DNA of 44,347 bases, taken from CAG-217 sp963638105. GTDB lineage: Bacteria; Bacillota; Clostridia; Oscillospirales; Acutalibacteraceae. The notes under the pieces are model-generated. The model searched no databases, was not told the DNA's origin, and worked only from the letters and a program-made list of their open reading frames with translations. Made by a program: the position numbers and the translations under genes. The DNA lies in the NCBI GenBank assembly GCA_963638105.1, contig CAVHPP010000017.1, positions 1 through 44,347 of the forward strand, given 5' to 3'. Position 1 is the first letter of the stretch; each line of letters starts with the position of its first letter. Shown here in pieces: positions 31,982-39,927 of this stretch.

Positions 31982-33157
31982 ATGCAGGTGTATGCGGACA
32001 ATGCGGCCACCACCAGAATGAGTGACCGGGCGGTGCAGGCTATGCTGCCGCTGTTGCAAGAGAATTTTGGCAACCCCTCATCGTTGCATTCTGTGGGGCA
32101 GCGGGCCAAGGAAGCGCTGGAGAATGCCCGGGACAGCATTGCTGCGGACCTGGGCGTTTCGCCCAAAGAGATTTATTTTACCTCCGGCGGGTCGGAGGCG
32201 GACAACCAGGCCATTCGCTCGGCGGCGGCTATCGGTCGTCGCAAGGGCAAGACCAAGATCATTTCTTCCGCCTTTGAGCACCACGCGGTGCTGCACACTT
32301 TGGCGGCGCTGGAGAAAGAGGGCTTCACCGTAGAGCTGTTGCCGGTGCATGAGAACGGTATTGTGCGCCCGGCGGAGCTGGAAGCAGCCCTGGACGAGAA
32401 CACCTGTTTGGTAACCATTATGGCCGCCAATAACGAGATCGGCACCTTGCAGCCGGTGGCAGAGATCGGCAAAATTTGCCGTGCTCACGGCGTGCTGTTC
32501 CATACGGACGCGGTGCAGGCGGTGGGGCATACCCGGCTGCATATCACACAGAGTGATATTGACCTTTTGTCCCTGTCTGCCCACAAGTTCCACGGTCCCA
32601 AGGGCGCCGGGGTGCTGTATGCCCGCCGCGGGGTGGCGCTGACCAATGTGATTGAAGGTGGCGCCCAGGAGCGGGGCAAGCGGGCCGGTACGGAGAATGT
32701 GCCTGCCATTGCAGGTATGGCTGCTGCGCTGCATGCGGCCATGGAGAACCTGGACCGGGACGCGGCGTATGTAACGGAGCTGCGCCGCACATTGGAAGAT
32801 CAATTAAGCCGGATCCCGGAGAGCCGGATCAACGGTGACCGGGCGCTCCGGCTGCCGGGCACGCTGAATATGTGCTTTGCGGGCATTGAGGGCGAGAGCC
32901 TGCTGCTCCTGCTGGATCAGGCAGGGATCGCGGCGTCCTCCGGTTCCGCCTGCACCAGCGGCAGTCTGGATCCCAGCCATGTGCTTCTGGCCATCGGCGT
33001 ACCGGTGGAGGTGGCCCACGGCTCCCTGCGGCTGTCTCTCAGCGGGGAGAACACGCCGGCGCAGGTGGCGCATATTGCCGAGACGGTGCCCCGGGTGGTG
33101 GCGTATCTGCGCTCTATCAGCCCGGTTTGGGAGAAAATGCAAAACGAGAAAGCGTAA
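31982..33157 (+). CDS. nifS: Cysteine desulfurase (NifS/IscS class)
   Basis: A PLP enzyme that takes sulfur from cysteine for Fe-S cluster assembly. 391 residues, starting MQVYADNAATTRMSDRAV. The PLP lysine is Lys202 in SLSAHKFHGPKG, and the sulfur-carrying cysteine is Cys324 in SSGSACTSGSLDPSHVL. A long active-site loop of this type marks group I (IscS/NifS). nifU follows within 18 bp, then nadA, so the operon pairs Fe-S assembly with an Fe-S enzyme. No iscR-like repressor is adjacent. Confidence 0.94.
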   Translation: MQVYADNAATTRMSDRAVQAMLPLLQENFGNPSSLHSVGQRAKEALENARDSIAADLGVSPKEIYFTSGGSEADNQAIRSAAAIGRRKGKTKIISSAFEHHAVLHTLAALEKEGFTVELLPVHENGIVRPAELEAALDENTCLVTIMAANNEIGTLQPVAEIGKICRAHGVLFHTDAVQAVGHTRLHITQSDIDLLSLSAHKFHGPKGAGVLYARRGVALTNVIEGGAQERGKRAGTENVPAIAGMAAALHAAMENLDRDAAYVTELRRTLEDQLSRIPESRINGDRALRLPGTLNMCFAGIEGESLLLLLDQAGIAASSGSACTSGSLDPSHVLLAIGVPVEVAHGSLRLSLSGENTPAQVAHIAETVPRVVAYLRSISPVWEKMQNEKA

Positions 33158-33174
33158 AGAACAGGAGCGAGAAG

Positions 33175-33603
33175 ATGGCTTTGTATTCCGACAAGGTGAT
33201 GGACCATTTTATGAACCCCCGCAATGTGGGCAAGCTGGATAACCCCTCCGGTGTTGGTGAGGTGGGCAACGCCCGCTGCGGCGATATTATGAAGATTTAT
33301 ATTCAGGTGGAGGACGGCGTGATCACGGATGTGAAGTTCAACACCTTTGGCTGCGCCTCTGCCATTGCCAGCAGCTCTATGGCAACGGAGTTGATTAAGG
33401 GCAAGCCCATTGACCAGGCGCTGGCGCTGACCAATCAGGCGGTAGCGGAAGCGCTGGACGGCCTGCCTGCGATAAAAATGCACTGCTCCGTCCTGGCCGA
33501 GGAGGCCATTAAGGCGGCAGTGAAAGATTATTATGACAAGAACGGCATTGCCTACGACCCGGCGGCCTTTTGCCCCGGCGACTGCGCCCATTGCCATGAA
33601 TAA
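33175..33603 (+). CDS. nifU: NifU/IscU-type Fe-S scaffold
   Basis: 142 residues from the ATG at 33175 (AGGAG just upstream). An upstream GTG at 33127 would overlap nifS and is less likely. The three scaffold cysteines are Cys35 (ARCGD), Cys60 (FGCAS) and Cys104 (HCSV), in the order of IscU-class scaffolds. An added tail FCPGDCAHCHE has three more cysteines and two histidines, not found in E. coli IscU. It receives sulfur from NifS and would supply clusters, for example to NadA encoded next. Confidence 0.92.
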   Translation: MALYSDKVMDHFMNPRNVGKLDNPSGVGEVGNARCGDIMKIYIQVEDGVITDVKFNTFGCASAIASSSMATELIKGKPIDQALALTNQAVAEALDGLPAIKMHCSVLAEEAIKAAVKDYYDKNGIAYDPAAFCPGDCAHCHE

Positions 33604-33627
33604 CCCGGTGTAAGGGAGGAGAAAGCC

Positions 33628-34542
33628 ATGATACGGGATATACAAGATGAAATTATGCGGCTGAAAAAAGAGAACGATGTGTGTATTCTGGCTCATTTGT
33701 ACCAGAACGACGCCATTTTAGAGGTGGCGGACTACACCGGCGACTCCTTTGCTTTGGCCAAATTGGCCCAGACCGTGCCCAACAAGACGGTGCTTATGTG
33801 CGGCGTGCGCTTTATGGCGGAGACGGTGAAGATGCTGGCCCCGGACAAGCGGGTGCTGCTGAGCAATCCGGACGCCGGCTGCCCTATGGCGGAGCAGATG
33901 GACCGGGAAGTGATCGAACAGGTAAAAGAGAACTACCCGGACTATACGGTGGTGGCTTATATCAACACCACGGCGGAGCTTAAGACTGTGTGCGATGTGT
34001 GCGTTACTTCCTCCAGTGCGGAAAAGGTGATCCGCAAGATCGACAACGACAAAATTCTCTTTATCCCGGACTGCAACTTGGGGGACTATGTGTCTCGCCG
34101 GGTGCCGGACAAGACCTTTAAGCTGCTTAGCGGCGGCTGCCCCACCCACGCCCGGCTTACTGCCCGGGATGTGCAGGCGGCCAAGGCCAAGCACCCCCAC
34201 GCACTGTTTTTGGTGCACCCGGAGTGCGTGCCTGCCGTTGTGGAACAGGCGGATTATGTAGGCTCCACCACCGGCATTATGAATTATGCCATCAAGAGCG
34301 ACGCCAAGGAATTCATCATCGGTACGGAGAACAGCATTTGCGAGCACCTGCAAATGCAGTGCCCGGACAAGCGCTTTTACCCTCTGTCCAAGGACTGCGT
34401 GTGCCACAATATGAAGGCCACCACCCTGGGCGATGTGCTGGGCTGCCTGCAAGGCACCGCCGGCGAGGAGATCACCGTGCCCCCGGAGATTGCGGAAAAG
34501 GCCGTGCGCTGCATTGACCGTATGATTGAACTCTCCCAGTAA
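33628..34542 (+). CDS. nadA: Quinolinate synthase NadA
   Basis: NadA condenses iminoaspartate with dihydroxyacetone phosphate to make quinolinate for NAD synthesis, using an oxygen-sensitive 4Fe-4S cluster. 304 residues, the short type. The three cluster ligands are probably Cys85 (NPDAGCPMA), Cys171 (GGCPTH) and a cysteine of CVCHNMK (257 or 259). GGAGG precedes the ATG. No nadB or nadC lies alongside in the window. The pairing with nifS-nifU recalls the nadB-nifS and nadA clusters of B. subtilis. Confidence 0.95.
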   Translation: MIRDIQDEIMRLKKENDVCILAHLYQNDAILEVADYTGDSFALAKLAQTVPNKTVLMCGVRFMAETVKMLAPDKRVLLSNPDAGCPMAEQMDREVIEQVKENYPDYTVVAYINTTAELKTVCDVCVTSSSAEKVIRKIDNDKILFIPDCNLGDYVSRRVPDKTFKLLSGGCPTHARLTARDVQAAKAKHPHALFLVHPECVPAVVEQADYVGSTTGIMNYAIKSDAKEFIIGTENSICEHLQMQCPDKRFYPLSKDCVCHNMKATTLGDVLGCLQGTAGEEITVPPEIAEKAVRCIDRMIELSQ

Positions 34543-34564
34543 ATCCGAATAGATAAAAATACAT

Positions 34565-34594
34565 AAGGACGGCCCCGGCCGTCCTTTGTTTTTT
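34565..34594 (+). terminator. Terminator after nadA
   Basis: AAGGACGGCC, CC loop, GGCCGTCCTT, then TGTTTTTT. Perfect 10-bp stem. Confidence 0.9.
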
Positions 34595-34674
34595 ATCCCC
34601 TCAGTCGCGCAGCGACAGAGGGGACGGGCACCGGTTAGGTGGTGGCTGCGAGCCTGCGAGCAGACGGAGGGATT
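34595..34674. repeat. Modular palindromic element M5 (short)
   Basis: Left end ATCCCCTCAGTC, right end GACGGAGGGATT. It contains the reverse complement of the M1 block around 6836-6865 and an end hairpin CTGCGAG/CGAGCAG. The CCTCCCTT core is missing. Confidence 0.6.
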
Positions 34675-34716
34675 GTCCGCCGCTCCAACGGATTTTCCAC
34701 AACCCCTGCAAAAATG

Positions 34717-34745
34717 TTGACCTTTGCCCCCGGTTGTGCTAAACT
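34717..34745 (+). promoter_or_regulatory. glyS promoter
   Basis: TTGACC (34717-34722), 17 bp, TAAACT (34740-34745), 42 bp before the ATG. The leader is too short for a T-box. Confidence 0.65.
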
Positions 34746-34787
34746 TGTATTCGTATTACTATATAAAACAAGCGGAGGTACTTTTTT

Positions 34788-36170
34788 ATGGATAATTCTG
34801 AGAAAACACTGGAAAAGCTGGTTACCCTCAGCAAGGGGCGCGGCTTTGTGTATCCCGGCTCTGAGATTTACGGCGGCCTGGCCAACACCTGGGATTACGG
34901 CCCCTTGGGCGTGGAGCTGAAAGAGAATATCAAAAAGGCTTGGCGCAAGAAGTTCATTCAGGAGAATAAGTACAATGTGGGTCTGGACAGCGCCATTTTG
35001 ATGAATCCCCAGACTTGGGTGGCCTCCGGCCATTTGGGCGGGTTCTCCGATCCGCTGATGGATTGCTGTGCTTGCAAGACCCGCCACCGTGCGGACGATC
35101 TGATCGAGGCTTTTGACGGCACCAATGTGGCCGGCTGGACCAACGAGCAGATGAGCGACTATATTAAGGAAAAGAACATTCCCTGCCCCAATTGCGGCGC
35201 CCACGATTTTACGGACATTCGCCAGTTTAACCTGATGTTCAAGACCTTTCAGGGCGTTACCGAGGACAGCAAGGACGAGATCTATCTGCGCCCGGAGACG
35301 GCACAGGGCATTTTTGTGAACTTTGCCAATGTGCAGCGCACCACCCGTAAGAAAATTCCTTTCGGCGTGGCCCAGGTAGGCAAGTCCTTCCGTAACGAGA
35401 TCACCCCCGGCAAGTTCATCTTCCGCGTGCGCGAGTTTGAGCAGATGGAGCTGGAGTTCTTCTGCAAGCCCGGCACGGATTTGGAGTGGTTCGATTACTG
35501 GCGCAGCTTCTGCCGTGACTGGCTGTATTCTCTCAATATGAAGCCGGAGAACCTGCGGCTGCGTGACCACGACCCGGAGGAGCTTTGCTTCTACTCCAAG
35601 GCCACCACGGACTTTGAGTACCGCTTCCCCTTTGGCTGGGGCGAGCTGTGGGGCGTGGCGGACCGTACCGACTACGACCTGACCCAGCACATCAATACCA
35701 GCGGCAAGAATTTGGAATACTTTGACCAGACCACCGGCGAGAAGTATGTGCCCTATGTGATCGAGCCGTCCCTGGGTGTGGAGCGGCTGTTCCTGGCGCT
35801 GCTTACCGAGGCCTATGATGAAGAAGTGATTGATGCGGAGAAGAACGACACCCGCGTGGTGCTCCACTTCCACCCGGCCATTGCGCCCTTTAAGGCTGCT
35901 GTGCTGCCCCTGAGCAAGAAGCTCAGCGATCAGGCGGGCGAAGTATTTGACACCTTGTCCAAGAAGTTCAATGTGGACTTTGACGACGCCGGTTCCATTG
36001 GTAAGCGCTATCGCCGCCAGGACGAGATCGGCACCCCCTATTGCATTACCTATGACTTTGACTCAGTAGAGGACGGCTGCGTCACCGTGCGTGACCGTGA
36101 CACCATGGAGCAGGTGCGCCTGCCCATCAGTGAACTGACCGCCTTTATTGAGAGCAAGCTGGAATTCTAA
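34788..36170 (+). CDS. glyS: Glycyl-tRNA synthetase (alpha2 type)
   Basis: Charges tRNA-Gly. 460 residues, the homodimeric class IIa form rather than the GlyQ/GlyS tetramer. Visible motifs: KRGFVYPGSEIYGG-like start (GRGFVYPGSEIYGGLANTWD), RPETAQGIFVNF (motif 2 side), FGVAQVGKSFRNEITPGKFI and PYVIEPSLGVERLFLALL (motif 3). The C-terminal anticodon-binding domain has TPYCITYDFDS. GGAGG lies 12 bases before the ATG. Followed 22 bp later by a DUF975 gene sharing the terminator. Confidence 0.97.
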   Translation: MDNSEKTLEKLVTLSKGRGFVYPGSEIYGGLANTWDYGPLGVELKENIKKAWRKKFIQENKYNVGLDSAILMNPQTWVASGHLGGFSDPLMDCCACKTRHRADDLIEAFDGTNVAGWTNEQMSDYIKEKNIPCPNCGAHDFTDIRQFNLMFKTFQGVTEDSKDEIYLRPETAQGIFVNFANVQRTTRKKIPFGVAQVGKSFRNEITPGKFIFRVREFEQMELEFFCKPGTDLEWFDYWRSFCRDWLYSLNMKPENLRLRDHDPEELCFYSKATTDFEYRFPFGWGELWGVADRTDYDLTQHINTSGKNLEYFDQTTGEKYVPYVIEPSLGVERLFLALLTEAYDEEVIDAEKNDTRVVLHFHPAIAPFKAAVLPLSKKLSDQAGEVFDTLSKKFNVDFDDAGSIGKRYRRQDEIGTPYCITYDFDSVEDGCVTVRDRDTMEQVRLPISELTAFIESKLEF

Positions 36171-36192
36171 GTAAAAGCGAAAGGCATTTCTT

Positions 36193-37350
36193 ATGGAATT
36201 GAACCGCAAGCAAATTAAATCCCAGGCGCGCATACTGGTGCAGAACAAATGGGGCTCCCTGTTTGTGATCACCTTTGTGGTGATGGTGCTCACCGGTATG
36301 GGTATGTTTAATAACTCCCAGATTGATCTGGTCAAGCAGATCACCAATTATAATGACACCAGCGACTATGGCAGCTGGGACAATAGCGACGATAACCCGC
36401 TGGATAACTTTGATTTTTACGACCAAGAGGACCAGCAGAGCGAGGACGACAACCCGCTGGAGAATTTTGACGGCACCGGCGCCATTACCCCGGTGGCTAC
36501 CAGTAATAATACGGCAGAGACCATGTCCGTTGCGGCGCTGGCCGGGTTCGGCGCGCTGTTCAGCTTGGCAGCTTTGGTGCTGTCGCCCTTGAATGTGACT
36601 TTGGACGGCTACTATGTGTACTTTGTGCGCACGGCGCCGCCGGTACGCCTGGGTGCGGACCTGGGCCAGGTGTTTAAGAACACCTTTAACAAGCATTATT
36701 CCGGGCGATTGTTGTTGGTGATCTTAGGTGATTTGTTCACTTTCCTGTGGTCGCTGCTGTTGATTATCCCCGGCATTGTGTACAGTTACGGCATTTATTT
36801 TGCCAACGAGCTGATGGTGGATAACCCGAACCTGTCGCCGATGGAAGCGCTGAAGCTCAGCCGTCGTATGGTAGACGGTCACCGTGGCGAGCTGTTCCGT
36901 CTGGATCTGAGCTTTATTCTGTGGTGGCTGCTGATGGCGTGCACCGCCGGGATTGCCGGTATTTATGTGCTGCCCTACTACAAGACCACCCGGGCGCTGT
37001 ATTATCAGAATTTCCGTATGCGCGCCCTGGCTACCGGTCAGCTGACGGAGGACGATTTCCTCAGCGAGGCGGAGCGTATGGCCAAGTATGGCGCTTATGG
37101 CGCCTATACAGCTCCCCGCCGGGAGCAGCAGCCCATGAACGGCCAGTATAATCCGTATACCCCGCCTATGGCAGATGATTTCCGGTCTTATGAGCAGTGC
37201 GGCTACGGCGGCGCCCAGCAGGGAACAACCCAGCCGGAGCAGCCTCAGGCACCCGGTGCCTCCGCTGGCGATGGGCAGCAGCCCACCCAGCAACCCCCGG
37301 GGTGGAACCAGACCCCGCCTGCGGATCCCACCGACGGTGCGGACGAATAA
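36193..37350 (+). CDS. DUF975 family membrane protein
   Basis: 385 residues. The N-terminus MELNRKQIKSQARILVQNKWG is typical of DUF975 proteins. After a first hydrophobic segment (about 22-38) comes an acidic, Asp/Asn-rich outside loop (about 50-105) and several more membrane segments (about 113-135, 175-205, 235-265), with the family motif LSPMEALKLSRRMVDGHRGELFRLDLSFI. The last 100 residues are Pro/Gln/Gly-rich and disordered. The function of the family is unknown. Its weak Shine-Dalgarno and position after glyS suggest readthrough expression. Confidence 0.82.
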   Translation: MELNRKQIKSQARILVQNKWGSLFVITFVVMVLTGMGMFNNSQIDLVKQITNYNDTSDYGSWDNSDDNPLDNFDFYDQEDQQSEDDNPLENFDGTGAITPVATSNNTAETMSVAALAGFGALFSLAALVLSPLNVTLDGYYVYFVRTAPPVRLGADLGQVFKNTFNKHYSGRLLLVILGDLFTFLWSLLLIIPGIVYSYGIYFANELMVDNPNLSPMEALKLSRRMVDGHRGELFRLDLSFILWWLLMACTAGIAGIYVLPYYKTTRALYYQNFRMRALATGQLTEDDFLSEAERMAKYGAYGAYTAPRREQQPMNGQYNPYTPPMADDFRSYEQCGYGGAQQGTTQPEQPQAPGASAGDGQQPTQQPPGWNQTPPADPTDGADE

Positions 37351-37368
37351 GTATATTCCTGTAAAACA

Positions 37369-37396
37369 AAAGAGCACCCACCGGGTGCTCTTTTTT
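37369..37396 (+). terminator. Terminator after glyS-DUF975
   Basis: GAGCACCC, ACC loop, GGGTGCTC, then six T's, with A's before the stem (bidirectional). Almost the same hairpin occurs at 40823. Confidence 0.9.
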
Positions 37397-37430
37397 GGTA
37401 TAGTTGCATAACCGTATTTTGTTTACCCTC

Positions 37431-37504
37431 GTAGGGGCGGCAATTTGCTGCCCGAGTGAATTGCACGCAGTGCAAGAGACACGAGAGCAAGCCCCTGCCC
37501 TACG
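37431..37504 (+). repeat. Composite repeat: R2 + partial R4 + damaged R1
   Basis: GTAG and GGGCGGCA/TGCTGCCC (R2, one G-T pair, 37431-37453) run into GAGTGAATTGCACGCAGTGC (first part of R4, 37454-37485), then a damaged minus-strand R1 ending CTAC. It shows that the families join at fixed boundaries. Confidence 0.7.
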
Positions 37505-37519
37505 GTAATTCTATCTTTT

Positions 37520-37545
37520 GTAGGGTGCGATGCCCACATCGCACC
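37520..37545 (+). repeat. GTAG-hairpin repeat, family R3
   Basis: GTAG, GGTGCGATG, CCCA loop, CATCGCACC. Perfect stem; two pairs differ from the 31382 copy, both compensated. It lies 26 bp after the GH95 stop codon and might act as its terminator. Confidence 0.85.
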
Positions 37546-37571
37546 GAATAGAATGACTATACCGTCTTTCC

Positions 37572-39656
37572 TCACTCCACCCGCTTACCGTTTTTGAAGG
37601 TGTAGCTGACGGTGCCGTTCAGGGTTACCAGGCCGGTGACCTTGCCACTCCAGCATTTGGGCAGGGCGCCGCCAAGGAGCATTTCTGCAATGCCGGCGGT
37701 GACGCCAAAGTTGCCGTCGATCTGGAACGGCGGATGGGCGTCCAGCAAATTGGGATAGGAGCCGCCGCCCCGCACCCGGATCAGCGCCTTGGGGTTAATG
37801 GGCCGCAGTTGATTTTCGATCAGCCGCAGGGCGTTCTCGCCGTCGCCCAGCCGTGCCCACAGGCACACCTTCCACCCCAGGGACCAGCCAGTGCCGCCAA
37901 AGCCCCGCTTTAGCAGGGACTGCTTGGCGGCCGCTTGCAGCGCGTCGCTTTGCACCCGGTGAGAGGGGTAAATGCAGTACAGGTGGCTCACATGGCGGTG
38001 CTCCACCTCGGTTTCTTGATAATTTTCCGCCCATTCCGGCACTCGGCCGTCCGGAGCGGGGGTTACCTGGTCAATGACAGGCGCGTCCAGCCCCAGAGCC
38101 CGGCAGTTCTCCATAAAATCGTGGAGAATTTCCCGATCCATGGAGGGCATATAGGTCACGGCGCTGCGCTGTCCGTTGTCCGTGAATGTGTTTTCCGGGC
38201 TGATGGAGGGGCAGGTGACCGGTTGGCCGTTGTATGCTGTCATACTTGAATTAAAGAATGCCAGCGCCCCGGCGAACATGCCTTTCAGCTTTTCGTCAAA
38301 GGCCGGATCCTTTTGGTACAGGCTGTGTGTGTACAGTTGGTTCAGAATCCAGGCGCCGCCCATAAACCAAACGGCGTAGCAGCTGGAGTCGCCGTCGCCG
38401 TCCGGGAACCCGGCCGGGTAGGTGGCGCCCCAAATATCGCTGTTGTGGCAGGCGCACCAGCCGTCGGCATCAAAGTACGCCTTGGCGGTGGCGCTGCCGT
38501 TTGCCGCCAGCTTTTCCGCAAAGTCTGCCAGCGGCGTGAAACATTCGCCCAGCCCTACTGCGTCTGTGGGCCAGTAGTTCATCTCCGTGTTAATATTGGT
38601 GGTGTAGCTGGAGGACCAGGGCGCGCGCACCTGCTCGTTCCAGATCCCTTGCAGCGTCATAGCGTTGGTGCCCGGCCGGGAGCCGGAGACCGTCAGATAC
38701 CGCCCGTACTGGAACAGCAGGGCGATTAGGCTTTGGTCGCTTTTGTCCTTTTTCATACGCTTCAGCCGCACATCGGTGGGCAGGCTGTCGTCGCCACCCT
38801 CCAACTCCAGGGTCACCCGATCCATCAGCGCGGAGAAGTCCGCAATGTGGGCGGCCAGCAGCGTGGGATAGTCTGCCGCATTGTCAAAATAGGTCAGCAT
38901 ACGAGCCTTTTCGTCTGCGGTGGGCATGGAGCGGAAGTCCACATAAGAGGTGGCCATAGACAGCAGCAGCGTCACTTCCTTGCGGTTCTCAATCCGCAGG
39001 CTGTCGCCGGTGCAGGTTACTTGGCCGTCTGCCCGCAGTCCGGCGCAAAAGCGCATACCCCGACTGCCTTGCACCACCGTCTCTCCCTTATTATAGTAGG
39101 GGGGCATACACACCTCCGGCGCTTGGCCGGTGAGCAGCAGGGTGCCGTCCCGGGCGGTAACGGTGCTTTGCAGCAGGCTGTCCAGTCGGCAGGTGGCGCT
39201 AAAGGGCCGATCGCTTTCCATGTGTACCACCACCAGCTGGGCGGGGTGGGAGACAAACACCGTCTGGGTCAGGCCGTCCGCCCGGGTCACCGCCACACCG
39301 GTACGCAGGTCCAGGGTGCGGCTGTAATTCTTTTTGTACGCCCGGTCGTAGTCAATGCGCAGGTTGCCCAAGGGCAGGTACGCCTCGCTCCAGTGACCGT
39401 GCATATCCCGGTTGAGAATGTCCTTGGCCTTGGCGTAGTCCTTGGCAAAGATGGCCTCCCGGCAGGCAGCCAGGTACTTGTGGGCGTCCGCCTTGTTTTG
39501 ATCCTTGGGGTAACCGGACCACAGGCTGTCCTCGTTTAGCGACAGGCGCTCCCGGTGCAGGTCGCCGTAGGACATAACCCCCAGCCGTCCGTTGCCTAGG
39601 GGCAGCGCCTGTTCAAAGCACTTGGCCGGCTTGGTATAGTACAGTTGGTTTTTCAA
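37572..39656 (-). CDS. Glycoside hydrolase family 95 (alpha-L-fucosidase/galactosidase type)
   Basis: 694 residues from a TTG start at 39656, with GGAGG 8 bases upstream on the minus strand. The open frame extends 18 codons further upstream, past the Shine-Dalgarno. The N-terminal ALPLGNGRLGVMSYGDLHRE and LNEDSLWSG fit GH95, as do LQGIWNEQVRAPWSSSYTTN and INTEMNYWP in the catalytic region. No signal peptide, so it should act in the cytosol on imported oligosaccharides. GH95 enzymes remove alpha-1,2-L-fucose or alpha-L-galactose; which of these applies here cannot be read from the sequence. It is isolated from any transporter. Confidence 0.85.
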   Translation of the reverse strand: MKNQLYYTKPAKCFEQALPLGNGRLGVMSYGDLHRERLSLNEDSLWSGYPKDQNKADAHKYLAACREAIFAKDYAKAKDILNRDMHGHWSEAYLPLGNLRIDYDRAYKKNYSRTLDLRTGVAVTRADGLTQTVFVSHPAQLVVVHMESDRPFSATCRLDSLLQSTVTARDGTLLLTGQAPEVCMPPYYNKGETVVQGSRGMRFCAGLRADGQVTCTGDSLRIENRKEVTLLLSMATSYVDFRSMPTADEKARMLTYFDNAADYPTLLAAHIADFSALMDRVTLELEGGDDSLPTDVRLKRMKKDKSDQSLIALLFQYGRYLTVSGSRPGTNAMTLQGIWNEQVRAPWSSSYTTNINTEMNYWPTDAVGLGECFTPLADFAEKLAANGSATAKAYFDADGWCACHNSDIWGATYPAGFPDGDGDSSCYAVWFMGGAWILNQLYTHSLYQKDPAFDEKLKGMFAGALAFFNSSMTAYNGQPVTCPSISPENTFTDNGQRSAVTYMPSMDREILHDFMENCRALGLDAPVIDQVTPAPDGRVPEWAENYQETEVEHRHVSHLYCIYPSHRVQSDALQAAAKQSLLKRGFGGTGWSLGWKVCLWARLGDGENALRLIENQLRPINPKALIRVRGGGSYPNLLDAHPPFQIDGNFGVTAGIAEMLLGGALPKCWSGKVTGLVTLNGTVSYTFKNGKRVE

Positions 39657-39681
39657 ATCAACACCTCCGTTGTCTTTTTCT

Positions 39682-39710
39682 ATTGTACTGGATATAAAAG
39701 GGGATTGCAA
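39682..39710 (-). promoter_or_regulatory. GH95 promoter
   Basis: On the minus strand TTGCAA (39710-39705), 17 bp, TACAAT (39687-39682), 25 bp before the TTG start. The same -35 and -10 hexamers and spacing occur at the DUF1275 promoter. Confidence 0.7.
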
Positions 39711-39739
39711 CAGGATTTGTTATTTGGCGATCCTTATGC

Positions 39740-39765
39740 GGCCCGATGTGGGCATCGGGCCCTAC
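39740..39765 (-). repeat. GTAG-hairpin repeat, family R3
   Basis: On the minus strand GTAG, GGCCCGATG, CCCA, CATCGGGCC. Perfect stem with a third base-pair variant. Its head faces the R2 at 39812, 46 bp away. Confidence 0.85.
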
Positions 39766-39811
39766 GATCATTCTTAATAAACGCAAGCCCCACATTGCAC
39801 TGTTATATTTC

Positions 39812-39834
39812 GTAGGGGCGGCAATCTGCCGCCC
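39812..39834 (+). repeat. GTAG-hairpin repeat, family R2
   Basis: GTAG, GGGCGGCA, ATC, TGCCGCCC. Identical to the 27519 copy. Confidence 0.8.
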
Positions 39835-39865
39835 GCCATCTTATTTATCCAAATACAAAAAACCA

Positions 39866-39894
39866 TTGCAATTCAAAAACAAAAGGACTACAAT
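39866..39894 (+). promoter_or_regulatory. Promoter of the DUF1275 gene
   Basis: TTGCAA (39866-39871), 17 bp, TACAAT (39889-39894), 33 bp before the ATG. Confidence 0.7.
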
Positions 39895-39927
39895 AGGGTG
39901 CGAAACAGATGAAAAGGAGCATGCAGA

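Noticed and set aside
31268..32025. Short open frames in the spacer before nifS
   Set aside because: They are built from the palindromic repeats and change frame at repeat borders. No Shine-Dalgarno sites.
34746..34787. T-box leader for glyS
   Set aside because: The leader is only about 40 nt and has no T-box sequence or antiterminator.
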